From Dugong dugon (taxonomy: Eukaryota > Chordata > Mammalia > Sirenia > Dugongidae): a DNA stretch of 64,000 bases. The notes below the pieces were generated by a model. That model was not told where the DNA came from, did no database searches, and worked only from the letters and a program-made list of their open reading frames with translations. The stretch's first letter is position 1. Each line of letters begins with the position of its first letter. The position numbers and the translations under genes are program-made. The stretch spans positions 14,502,501 through 14,566,500 of the forward strand of contig CM057469.1 in NCBI GenBank assembly GCA_030035585.1, written 5' to 3'. Positions 1-12,100 of the stretch are shown here, piece after piece.

Positions 1-545
1 TCTTCAGTGTTTTTAGTATGTGCTCTTAGACATGTGTATCTCCTTAAAAAAATACACGCAGGAGTGGGATTGCTTGGTGACAGAGTACTGCCAAGACACT
101 GTCCAGAATAGCTATACTAGTTTATGATTCCATAAGCAGTTTTTTCTACATTTATCTTTCACATTTAGGACTCTAAGTTAAATATAAATATTATATTCAT
201 TATATATAATAATTATAATTATTACATTTTAATTATATATAACATAATTATGTATGTTAACTACAGTTTTATTTTTGTCAACATAATGAACCATTTTGCC
301 AATACCTGAGTCCCCACTGACTAGTGATGTTACCTCTGTCACATACCACGTTCACAGATATACTTGGATTTGTTTCTGGGCTCTCTATTCTGTTATTTTC
401 CTGTTCTTGTGCCAGTACCACACTTTTTATTACTATGGCTTTATAATGTGTGTTCATACTTGATAGATCAAGCATCTCCTTTGTAATAGTCATGATGCTA
501 GTGCATCTACTATAAAGTAAGATCCAAAATAATAGATGCTTACAC
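1..545 (-). mobile_element. Old L1 fragment, antisense, very diverged
   Basis: Two stretches read as decayed antisense L1 ORF2 3' sequence. One is near 60-100 (gagtgggattgcttggtgac) and one is at 365-460, the pattern 'ggatttgtttctgggctctctattctg' through 'tactatggctttataatgtg'. An AT-rich segment (180-260) separates them. No reading frame survives. Confidence 0.5.
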
Positions 546-1010
546 AAGGTGGAAGTTTATTTCTCTGTTACATGAAAGTCTTGGGAGTTGTATCAGACTA
601 TTATGACAATTCCACAACTGGCATAGAATTCTAGGCTCAATTCAACATGTTTCCTTTCTCTCCTGGTATCTTGGCTTCTCAATACCTGTTTTCCTTGGTA
701 CTTCTTCAATGCCTTCAAATGGACTTTTATTTTTATTTGAACCAGCTTTTCTAGTTGTTTGCAACAGGATTATTCTGCTACCTTCTTTTCCACGTTCCAA
801 CCTGTAGGAAGGGGGCAAAGTGAAAGAAGAGGTCTCATTATTTTATGGGCATAGTTTGGAAGTTGCACACATCAATTGCACTCACATCTTACTGGCCAGA
901 GCATAGTCACCTAGCTGTAATGGAGGCTGGGAAATGTTATTTGACACCTGGTATCTGGCAAAAACGTTATCACTGTAAAAGAAGGGAAGAATGTGAGTTT
1001 GCTTGTTTTT
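546..1010. repeat. Ancient interspersed repeat, family not assigned
   Basis: The stretch reads like a widely dispersed old mammalian repeat: a segment near 550 (gtttatttctctgttacatg) and one near 870-940 (actggccagagcatagtcac, then gaggctgggaaatg). A second, weaker match lies at 25540-25700. I cannot name the family with confidence. Confidence 0.4.
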
Positions 1011-1221
1011 AAAACTGTGTTAGTATTTCATGGGTGGTTATTCTATATAAATTTTAGAATCAGTTTGTTACTTCTTTTCAAAATCCTATCCATAATTTTA
1101 ATCAGAACTGCACTGAATTCATAAATTCAGAGAGAATTGACATGGTTAGAATTGTAAGTTGCTCCATTTATAAATGTGATATAACTCTCCATTTAGTAAT
1201 AATATTAGTTATAGTAACATA

Positions 1222-1375
1222 GGAGCTCTGGTGGCACAGTGGTTAAGAGCTCAGCTGCTAACCAAAAGGTCGGCAGTTCGAATCTACCAGCTGCTCCTTG
1301 GAAACCGTATGGGGCAGTTCTATTCTGTCCTACGGGGCCACTATGAGTCGGAATTGACTCAATGGCAACAGGTAG
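1222..1375 (+). mobile_element. AfroSINE, sense
   Basis: The copy has a tRNA-related head with an A-box-like start (gtggcacagtggttaagagc) and a B box (gcagttcgaatc), a body (gctccttggaaacc, ggggcagttctattctgtcc) and the RTE-like tail (actatgagtcggaattgact). It is flanked by a direct repeat AGTAACATA at 1213-1221 and 1376-1384. Confidence 0.9.
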
Positions 1376-1414
1376 AGTAACATAATAATAACAGAAATTC
1401 TTGTTGGGCAATTA

Positions 1415-1720
1415 CAATGTACCAAGATGTCTTCTAAGTGCTTTATATATAGTAGTTTGTTTAATCCTCTTACACCTTGTTGTTCTGTGCCATCAAGCAG
1501 ATTCCGATTCATAGTGACTCTGTATGACAGAGTAGAACTGCCCCATAGAGTTTCCAAGGAGAGGCTGGTAGAGTTGAACTGTCAGCATTTTGGTTAGCAG
1601 CCAAATGCTTAACCACTGTACCACGAGGACTCCATATATTGCATACCTATGAATTCTACATTTGAAAACACTTTTATGACATTCATCCTGCTTGTCAGTA
1701 TACTATTATCTTATCCAATG
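1415..1720 (+). mobile_element. MIR remnant split by an AfroSINE
   Basis: The left part 'taagtgctttatatatagta' with 'gtttgtttaatcctcttaca' matches the 3' half of MIR/L2-type elements. Sequence after the SINE (atactattatcttatcc) looks like its continuation. The match is weak but the order fits. Confidence 0.5.
1476..1634 (-). mobile_element. AfroSINE, antisense
   Basis: The reverse complement shows the tRNA-like head at the right end (gcttaaccactgtaccacga) and the tail at the left (gtgccatcaagcagattcc). It interrupts a MIR-like element whose two halves lie at about 1415-1475 and 1640-1720. Confidence 0.88.
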
Positions 1721-1769
1721 AAAGCCCATTTCTGACATTCACTTCACCATTTAGCAAAATATTTAGTTT

Positions 1770-4700
1770 TTGTTTTAACAGCTTTATTGAGGTATAATAT
1801 ATATACCATGAAATCACTGCTTTAAGTGTACAATTCAGTGGTTTTTAGTAAATTTACAAAGTTGTTCAGCCATCACTACAATCTAATTTTAGAGCAATTT
1901 CAATTACCCCAGAAGAAACCTTGTGCCCATTTGCAATCACTCTCTGTTCCCACCCCCAGCCAACCATTAATCTACCGTCTGTCTATATAGATTTGCCTTT
2001 TCTGGACATGTCATATAAATGGACTTATACAATATGTGGCCTTCCGTGCCCGGCTTCTTTCACTTAGTATAATGTTTTTGAGGTGTGTCCATGTTATAGC
2101 ATTTATCAGTATTTCATACCTTTTTTATTACTGAGTAGTATTCCATTAAATATGACATTTTGTTTATCCATTTAACAAGTGATGGTTATTGAGTTTCTAC
2201 TTTTTGGCAATTATGAATAATGCTGCTATGAACATTAACGTGTCTGTGTTTGCATGTTTTTATTTCTCTTATGTAGGAGAGCAGTATTACTGGGACAGAT
2301 GGTGAATTTATATTTAACATTTTAAAAACTGATAAGCCACTGCAAAGTGGCTCCACCATTTTACATTTCCACCAGCAACATTAGAGGGGTCCAGTTTTTC
2401 TACAAACTTAACACTATTTGTTATTGTCAATCTTTGTTATTATAATCATGAGTGATATCTCATCATGGTTTTAATTTACATTTCCCTAATAACTAATGAT
2501 GTTGAGTATCTTTTCATATGATTGTTGGCCATTCATAAGTCTTTGACGAAATGTCTTTTTAAATATTTTGCCCATTTTTAAATTGGTTTTTGTTTTGTTT
2601 TGTTTTTTGTTATTGAGTTATAGGGGTCTTTGTGTGTTCTGGATACAAGTCCTTTATCAGATATGTAGTTTGCAAGTATTTTATTCCATTCTTTGGACTG
2701 TCTTTTCATGTTTTAGTGGTATCTTTGGAGACATGACAGTTTTTAATTTTGATGAAATCCAATTTATCAATTTTTTATGACTTTTATTTTTTGTGGCCTA
2801 TCTAAGAAATCTTTCACTAACCCTAGGTCACAAGATTTACTTCTTTGTTTTCGTCTAAGAGTTTTATAGTTTTAGGTCTTAAGTTTAGGTCTATGATCCA
2901 TTTTGAGTTAATTTTTGTATATGGTGTAGGGTTAAGTGTCTATATTCATCTTTTTGAATGTGCACATCTAATTGCATCATTTGTTGAGAAAGACTGTCTT
3001 AATTGAATTGCCTTGGCACCTTTGTTGAAAATTAATTGACTCTAAATGTAAAGGTTTCTTTCTGGGCTCTCAGTTATGTTTCATTGATCTCTGTAGCTAT
3101 CTTTATGCTAGTGCCACACTGTTTTTGCCAGTACCAAAACTATAGTTTTATAGTAATTTTTGAAACTGGGATAAGTTCTCCATCATTGAATTTTTTTCCA
3201 GGAATATTTTTAGTATTGTGCATCCTTTGCACTTCCATTTCTGCAAAAAAAAAAAAAAAAAGCTAGATGGGATTTTGATAGAAATTATGTTGAATCTGTA
3301 CATATAAATTTGGGGAGTGTTGGGTCTTCCATTTTTTGAGCATAGATATTTCTCCATTTGTTTATTCTTTAATTTCTTTCAGCATTAAAACTGTTTTCTT
3401 TTGTTAAATTTATTCCTAAGTATTTTATTCCTTTTGATGAGAATAAAGACAGTTGTACTTCTTCCTTTCCACTCTGGATGCTTTTTGTATCTTTTTTTAT
3501 GCCTGATTGTCCTGGCGAGAACCTCCAGTGCAATGTCAAATAGAAATGGTGAGAGTGGACATCTTTGCCTTGTTTCTGATCTTAGGAGGAAAGCAACCAG
3601 TCTTTTACCTAAATATGGTATCAGCTGCAGGTTCTTCCTAAGCGTCCATTGTCAAGTTGAGGAAGTTCTCTTACTGTTCTGAGTTTGTTGAGATTGTTTA
3701 TGATTAATGGGTAGTGGATTTTGAAATACATTGTGAGCTTGCTTATCATGAACGGGTGGTGGATTTTGCCAAATGATCTTTTAGCATCTTTTGATATAAT
3801 CTTGTGATTTTTGTCCTTCTATTACTGTGATGTATTGCATTAATTGATATCAGGTGTTAAACAACCTTGCACTCCTTGGAGAAAGCCCACTTGGCCATGG
3901 CATATAATCTTTTTTATGTGTTTCTGGATTTGGTTTGCTAATATTTTATTGAGGATTTTATATCTATATTCATATTGGTCTGTGCTTTTGTTTTCTTGTA
4001 CTGTTTTTGTCTGGCTGTGGTATCAGGGTAATGCTGACCTCATAGATGAGATAGGAAATGTTCCTTATTTGGAAAGAGTTTGTCAAATATTGGTATTATT
4101 TATTCTTTAAATACTGTTGGTCATAGTATTGCCTTATAATCCTTTTAATTTCTGTAAGGTCAGTAGCAGTACCCCTTCTTTATTTCTTGTTCAACCGAGC
4201 TAAAGTTTTCTCAAATATGTTGATTTCTTGGCTTCATTTATTTTCTCTACTGTTTTTCTGCTTTCTATTTAGTTTATTTCCATTCTATATTATTTTTTCT
4301 TCTGTGTTCTTTGCATTTAGTTTGCTCTTCTTTTCCTAGTTTCTTAAGATGAAAGCTTCGGTTATTGATTTGAGATCATTCTACTTCTATAAATGTTGCT
4401 TCATGTCATAAATTTTGGTATGCTGTGCTTTTGTTTTTATTCAGCTCAAAATATTTTCAGTTCCTCTTGTGATTTCTTCTATGACCCATAAAATGTGTGT
4501 TGTTTAATTTCCCTAATAGTGGATTTCCCAAATTTTTTTCTGTTGCTTATTTCTATTTTAATCTCATCGTAGTTGGAGAACATACTTAGATTTTGATTTT
4601 TTTCATTTATTGAGTCTTGTTTTATGGCCTAGCATCAGTCCTGAAGAATGTTGCATGTGCACTTGAAAACAGTGTGTATTCTGCTGTTGTTAGGTGACGT

Positions 4701-4830
4701 GTTCATTAGTTTGAAATGTTGTTCAAATATTCTATGTCACTCCTGATTTTCTGTCTAGCTCTACACTTTATAAGAGTGGGATACTGAAGTTTCCAACTAT
4801 TATTGTTGAACTGTATATTTCTCTCTAGCA
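1770..4830 (-). mobile_element. Old L1 (L1M type), antisense, 3' half
   Basis: The left end is an antisense L1 3' UTR (aacagctttattgaggtata), followed by ORF2 C-terminal sequence (ccattccattaaatatgac region, then 'gagttataggggtctttgtg'). ORF2 continues antisense to about 4830 (gaagtttccaactattattg). Many stops and indels show that it is long dead. It forms one element with 5775-8600. Confidence 0.8.
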
Positions 4831-5775
4831 GTCTGGTTCCAATCTGGAGATAAAAACTATTTTGTGGTTTAAAGGGGGAAAGATTAATATAAAGGGTTAT
4901 TAACTATCATAAAAGAGTAACTATGAGACATTATGAAACTCTATATCTACCCTAGGGCTTGGGAGGGGTTCATCTCAGCAGATAGGGAACTAGTTTTCTA
5001 TTGCTGCTGTAACAAATTACCACAAAGTTAGTGGCTTAAAACTGTAGAAACTCGTTATCTTTCAGTTGTAGAGATCAGAAGTCCAAAGTGGGTCTCACAG
5101 GGCTAAAATTAAGGTATCAACAGGCTAAGCTCCTTCTGCAGGCTTTAGGGGAGAATCTGTTTCCTTACCTTTTCCAACTTCTAGAGGCCACCTGCATTCT
5201 TGGTTTGTGGCCCCCATCCTCCATCTTCAGAACCAGCAACACCAGGCCAAGTCCTTCTCATGCTGGCACATCTGTGGTTTTCCTCCTCTGCCTCCCTTTT
5301 CCACTCTTTAGGATCCTTGCCATTACATTGGGCCCACCTGGTTAATCCAAGGCACTCTCTCCATCTCAAGTGCTTGATTTAATCACATCTGCAAAATCCC
5401 TTTTGCCATGTAAGCTAACATATTCACAGGTTACAGGGATTAAGACACGTGTGGGCATCTTTGGGGGCCATTTTTCTGCCTACCACCAACAGCAAGCACT
5501 TCACTGATTTAAGCAAACTGGACCTGGCCTGGACCACGTTCTGTGCCTGTGGCCAGAGCAAGCTTCACTGGATATTCTCACACTTGCACTGCTCAGCCCA
5601 TGCAGGAAATTCCAGAAAACCTTTTCCTGCTGCAGTGTCCCTCCAGCACCCTCTACTGAGAAAGTTAATCATCATGCTCATTTTAAAGGAGAAATGCTTA
5701 AAGGATTTCCATTGTTTATCAAGGAGCATATTTTGAAGGGTACATTTGAAGTGAGAGCCAATAAATTATTGATTT
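4830..5775 (-). mobile_element. Nested insertion in the old L1: unassigned repeat split by a MaLR LTR
   Basis: 4989-5487 reads as an antisense MaLR (MLT1-like) LTR: it starts 'agttttctattgctgctgta', has 'accacaaagttagtggctta' and ends with 'catctttgggggccattttt'. The flanks (4830-4988 and 5488-5775) do not match L1 and look like the two halves of another old repeat, including 'tgctgcagtgtccctccagc'. The likely order of events is L1, then the unknown repeat, then the LTR. Confidence 0.6.
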
Positions 5776-8600
5776 TTTTCCTCCAATTCTTACAGTTTCG
5801 CTTCGTTTATTTTCGGCTTCTGTTGTGAAGTGCATTTTAATTTATAATTATTATGCTTTCCTGATGAAATAATCCCTTTTATCATTATAAAGTGTTCCTT
5901 ACCAACTACTTTGCCTGATATTAGTATTTCCACTCCAGCTTTCTTATCATTGCAGTTGGCAGAGTATATCTTTTTCCATTCTTTTACTTTCAACCAGTTT
6001 GTATCTTTGAATCTAAAGTGTGTCGCTTGTAAACAGTATATAGTTGGATTTTTTTAAATATACAGTCTGATAATAATCTGCCTTTTTTTGGAATGTTTAG
6101 CCCATTTATATTTAATGTTAATAATAATATGGCTAGATTTACATCTGCCATTTTGTTATTTGGTTTCTATATATCCAGTCTTTTTTTGTTCTTCTGTTTT
6201 TCTTTTACTATCTTTTTTATATTAAACAGCTATTTTGTAGTATACCACATTAATTCCTATGTAAAGTTTAAAGTATTTTTTAAGTTATTTTCTTAGTGTT
6301 TCTTAGTGTCTAGAGATTATAAAATGCACCTTCACATTTCACAATCTACTTTAAATTAGTAAATTAATACTAATTTAATTCCAGTGAAATACAGAAACTT
6401 TGCTTTATTGGCATTCCATTCACTTCCCCTCCTTTTTTCTATTACTGTCATGTATATAACTTCTGTAACAATAGTATAAAGTTATAATTATTCCTTTATG
6501 CAAACTTATGTCTTTTAAATAAGCTAAGGGAAGAAGAAAAAATATATTTGTATAGAGTACTGATAGTAACCTACACACTTACCATTTCTGGTACTCTTCA
6601 TTTATTTCTGATGCTTTGAGTTACTGTGTAGTGTCATTTACTTGCTCCAGTATAACTTTATTTATCAGCATACATATTACATCACATATGTTGTAAGCCC
6701 AGCAATACAAAGAAAACATATATGTGTATACACCAGCACTGGTAATTGCTACATAATTACCTTTAATGGTACTCTGTTTTCTTTGTGTGATTTGAATTAT
6801 TGTCTAATGTCACTTCTTTCAGCCTGAATATCTTTACTGTTTCTTGTAAGGATCATTGCTCAATTTTCATATTTCTGTGTCTGGGAATATCTGGGAATGC
6901 TTTATTTCACATTCATTTTTTAAGAAATGGTTGGCTGAATATAAGATTCTTGGCTGATGGGTCCCTGCCCCCCAGCGCTTTGAATATGTCATCCCGCTGT
7001 CTTCTGGCTTCCATTGTTTCTGATGAAGTCAGCTGTTAATCTTCTTGTGGTTCCCTTGTGTGTGATAAGTCGTTTTTTTCTTGCTGCTTTCAATATTTAC
7101 TTTCTCTGTCTTTGTATTTCACCTGTTTGACTATGCTGTATCTAGGCTTGATTTTTTATTTTTATCATACTTAGAGTTTATTGAGCTGCTTATATGGATA
7201 GGTTAATGTTTTTGAACAAATTTGGGATGGCTTAGGCCATTATTCCATCAAAATTTTTTATGTCTATTTTTATCTTTTCTCTCCTTATGGGACTACCATT
7301 ACATGTATGTTAATATGTTTAATAATCTGTTACAGATCTCTGAGGCTCTGTTCATTTTTTTATTCCTTTTCTTTTTGTTCTTCAGGTTGGGTAATTCCTA
7401 TAAATCTATATTCATGTTCACTGATTCTTTCTTCTTCCTGCTTGGAAGAAAGTGAACTTTTTATTTCAGTTATTTTCAACTCCAGAATTTCCATTTTTAA
7501 AATAATTCCTTTTTATTGATACATTTTGTATTTGATGAATCCTTGCCATCATACTTTTATTTCATGATTTAAACATGATTCCCTTCAGTTTTTTGGACAT
7601 ATTCATAATAGAAGTCTTTGTCTTCTAAGTCCAAACATCTTGGTCCCCTAAAAGACAGTTTCTATTGACTGCTGTTTTTTTCTATGTATAGTTTGCACTT
7701 TCCTGTTTCTTTGCATGTCTCATAATTTTTTGTTGAATACTTTTGCATCTTAGATAATATAGCAGCTCTGTTTCTAACACACTCCCTATCTTGACCTTGA
7801 TGTTATTGCTAGTTTTGTTTATTTGTTTAGTGAATTTCTCAGATTACTTCTGTGGAGTCTATTTCCCCCACAGTGTGCAGTCACTGATGTCACTAATAAT
7901 AGTTTTTGTTTTTTATTATTCTTAAGCCTGGATCTCTAAGGGTCAAGCCTGTGTCAGTGTAGCTTAGTGGTTAGCCAGTGATTGGTCAGAGGTTGTGGTT
8001 AAATATCTTGAGCCAGTAAAGCTTCCATTCTTTTTTATTGAATCTGGTGTGGGTTGGAGAATGCTTTCAAAATTCAGGGAGTTTACAATTCTCTACATTT
8101 AGGCAGGGACTGGTAGCTCTCAAAGGCCTTCTATAGTTTCTCCTAAGTGGTGAAGTCTTGCATGTACCACCAGGGATAAATGGTGATCTTAAAAGGACCC
8201 TATTTAGCTATCTCCTTCCCCATATCTCCCTGTTCAATTTTGTATCATCTGTCATCTTATTGCTTGCCCCAGTTAGTATTGCTGTGATGTTAGCTTTCTG
8301 TGATTGTTTGAAACTGAGATCTCTATTGTTTTTGAGAACTCTCCTGGGCATGGGTTTTTCTATGTTCTGCTGCATATAAAGTCAGCTACCTCTAGCAGAA
8401 CAATAGAGCTCCTAGTCCTCACTGCCTGACCCACACACAAGGAGTAATACTTCTACACTTGGGAGCTGGGGTAGTGAGTCCTGAGTCAGCACTTGGCTAA
8501 AATCGCACATACTTCCACTGTTTTTACAAAGATTCAGTAGATTTTTTGAAGAAATGCTTCTCAATTTGTTGTATGCCCTTTGGTCAGTTTCCATAAACTT
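5775..8600 (-). mobile_element. Old L1 (L1M type), antisense, 5' half
   Basis: The stretch continues the same antisense L1 through the ORF2 endonuclease region. The minus-strand frame at 5790-5993 reads KEWKKIYSANCNDKKAGVEI, typical of L1. It then passes through ORF1 and upstream sequence (gatctctgaggctctgttca near 7335 and 'ttcactgattctttcttctt' near 7420). The short ORFs here are L1 debris. The right limit is uncertain. Confidence 0.75.
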
Positions 8601-9151
8601 AATTTTTTAAAGTATTTTTTCCAATATTTTCAGTGAGAGTTTGATAGAACTGATCTGGAATATTTCTAAATTTCACTGTAATAATTCTTCTAGGTGTAGG
8701 TTTTCTCTTCATTTATTATACTTGACACTCTGAATTCTTTGAATTGGACTCTGTAAAACTATGAAGATTATTTAATTTATTAATTAGTAACTATACATTC
8801 CATATTTTTCAGAAGTATCTCAGTTCCAAATAGCCCAATAAACCACACATAAAAGGCATTATTTGCATTGAATGAATTAGAAGCTTTTAAACTGAGATAG
8901 AGGGAGAAACAATAAGAAAAAAAAACTAGGTTTTTTTCTTTTGGAATTTTTTGCAGGTTGTGTTTATTTTAGTGTTTCTTTTTTGCAAAGCATATATTTC
9001 CATCATACAAATAAATAGATGCATGTTTATATAAGTAAAAGATGTTGAAAAAGAACATCTCACTTACCTATAGAAAATCTCAGTTAACACATTGTATGCC
9101 TTCCAGATACTTAAATACACACAGACACACATACTATTTTCCTCAAAAAAT
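8600..9151. other. Intron sequence without recognised content
   Basis: AT-rich intron sequence upstream of the young L1. I checked it for a dynein exon with a P-loop and found none. The last bases hold the left target-site copy of the L1. Confidence 0.6.
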
Positions 9152-9162
9152 GTTATCATACC

Positions 9163-12100
9163 TCTAATGGAGAGGAAGTCAAGGCGATATCAAGTAATAA
9201 AAGACTGCTTCAAACTTAGAAAGATAATGGTAAATTTCATGATAACCACAAAGAAAGTTAACAAACCAGCTCATAAAAATAAAGAGGAAAAACATAAAGT
9301 CTCAGCAAAAACAAACCTACAAAAACAAAAGAAATGAAAAAAAAAAAAAAAAAACCAAAAAAAGTAACTCGGCACGGGAGAGTAAGAAGAACAAAGAAAA
9401 TGTCAGCACCGCAAAAAAAGCACTACAAAATGACGGAAACAAACTCATATCTATTAATAATTACACTGAATGTAAATGGACTCAGTGCATGCATAAAGAG
9501 TTGGAGAGTGACAGAATGGATAAGAAAACAGGATCCATCAATATGCTGTCTACAAGAGACACACCTTAGAAACAAAGATGTGAATTTATTAGAAGTCAAA
9601 GGTTGGGAAAAAATATATCAAGCTAACAACTACCAAAAAAGAGCAGGAGTGGCAATACTAATCTCAGATAAAATAGACTTTGAAAGAAAATCCACCCTAA
9701 AAGACAAAGAAGGACACTATATAATGATTAAGGGGACAATCCATGATGAAGACATAACCATAATAAACATGTATGCACCAAGTGACAGGGCTCCAAAATA
9801 CATAAAACAAACTCTAACAACACTGAAAAGAGAAATTGACAGTTCCACAATAATAGTAGAAGACTTCAACACACCACTCTCAGTAAAGGACAGAACAACT
9901 AAAAAGAAACTCAGCAAAGATACAGAAGACCTATTAGGTACAATCAGCCAACTTGACCTCATAGACATATATAGAACACTCCATCCAACAGTTGCAAAGT
10001 ACACATTCTTTTCCAATGCACACGGACTGTCATCCAGCATAGGCCACATCTTAGGCCACAGAGCAATCCTCAACAAGATCCAAAACGTTGAGATAATTCA
10101 AAGTATCTTCTCTGACCACAATGCCATCAAGGTAGAAATTAACACTAGAAAGAGCAAGGAAAGAAAATCAATTACATGGAAACTGAATAACACCCTGCTT
10201 ACAAACCACTGGGTATTAGAAGAAATCAGAGATGGAATAAAAAAATTCCTAAAAGGAGAATTAAAACACATCACAGCAAAGCCTTTGCGACATAGCAAAG
10301 GCAGTCCTCAGAAGACAATTTATACCAATAGATGCACACATCAAAAAAAAAAGAAAGGCACAAAATCAAAACATTAACTACACAGCTCAAACAAATAGAA
10401 AGACAACAGCAAAAAAAAAAGCCCATAGCTACCAGAAGAAAGGAAATAATAAAGATCAGAGCAGAAATAAATGAAATGGAGAACAGAAAAACAATAGAAA
10501 GAATCAACAAAACCAAAAGTTGGTTCCTTGAAAGAATCAACAAAATCAACAAACCACTGGCCAGACTGACAAAAGAAAAACAGGAGAGGATGCAAATAAC
10601 CCAAATAAGAAATTAAATCGGGGACATTACAACAGACCCAACTGAAATAAAAAGGATCATAACAGAATATTATGAAAAATTATACTCCAACAAATTTGAA
10701 AACCTAGAGGAAATGGATACATGTCTAGAAACACACTACCTACCCAAACTACAACAAAGTGATGTTGAAAATCTGAACAGACCCGTAACAATAGAAGACA
10801 TTGAAAAGGTAATAAAAAAAAACTCCCGACAAAAAAAAGCCCTGGTCTAGATGGCTTCACTGGAGAATTCTACAAAACATTCACAGAAGAGCTTGTACCA
10901 GTACTACTCAAGCTATTTCAGAGCATAGAAAAGAAAGCAACACTTCCAAATTCATTCTATGAAGCCACCATAACACTGATACCAAAACCAGGCAAAGATG
11001 CCACAAAAAAAGAAAATTACAGACCAATATCTGTCATGAATATAGATGCAAAAATTCTCAACAAAATTCTAGCCAGTAGAATTCAGCATCATATCAAAAA
11101 AATAATACATCACAACCAAGTAGGATTCATACCAGGTATGCAAGGATGGTTCAACATTAGAAAATCAATCAGTGTAATCCACCACATAAATAAAAGGAAA
11201 GAAAAGTATCACATGATCATCTCAATTGACACAGAAAAGGCATTAGACAAAGTCCAACACACATTCCTGATAAAAACTCTCAATAAAATAGGTATAGAAG
11301 GGAAATTTCTCAACATATTAAAGGGCATCTATGCAAAAACGGCCAACATCATTCTTAATGGAGAGAGGCTGAAAACATTCCCCTTGAGAACAGGAACAAG
11401 ACAAGAATGCGCTTTATCACCACTCCTATTTAACATTGTGCTGAAGTTCTAGCTAGAGCAATAATGCAAGAAAAAGAAATAAAGGGCATACAAATTGGTA
11501 ATGAAGAAGTTAAACTGTCCCTGTTTGCAGATGGTATGATAGTATACATAGAAAACCCTAAAGACTCCACAAGATATCTACTGGAACTAATAGAAAGATT
11601 CAGCAGAGTAGCAGGATACAAGATAAACATACAAAAATCAGTTGGATTCCTATACACCAATAAAGAGAACATTGAAAAGGAAATCAAGAAAACAATACAT
11701 TTATAATAGCCCCTAAAAGAATAAAATACTTAGCAATAAATCTCACCAGGGATGTAAAAAACACTACTGCAAGGGATCTACGTAAATGGAAAAACATACC
11801 ATACTCATGGATAGGTAGACTTAACATTGTGAGAACGACAATTCTACCCAAAGCAATTTACAAATACAATGCAATCCCAATCCAAATACCAATAACATTC
11901 TTCAAAGAGATGGAAAAACTAATCATTAACTTTATATGGAAAGGGAAGAAGCCCCGAATAACTAAAGCACTACTGAAGAAGAAGAATAAAGTTGGAGGAC
12001 TCACACTACCTGACTTCAAAACCTACTATGCAGCTACAGTAGTCAAAACAGCCTGGTACTGGTACAATGACAGATACATTGACCAATGGAACAGAATTGA

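Noticed and set aside
1205-1557. Overlapping minus-strand frames that repeat at many places (PIGFQGAAG/VESIPTHS-like products)
   Set aside because: They are translations of AfroSINE copies, not genes.
7222-7519. Phe/Leu-rich frames that look like membrane proteins
   Set aside because: They are frames through T-rich antisense L1 sequence; hydrophobicity comes from base composition.
9334-10377. The longest open frame (347 codons) as a host gene
   Set aside because: Its product is the endonuclease region of L1 ORF2 (LNVNGL, QETH, SDHN), bounded by an L1 target-site duplication.
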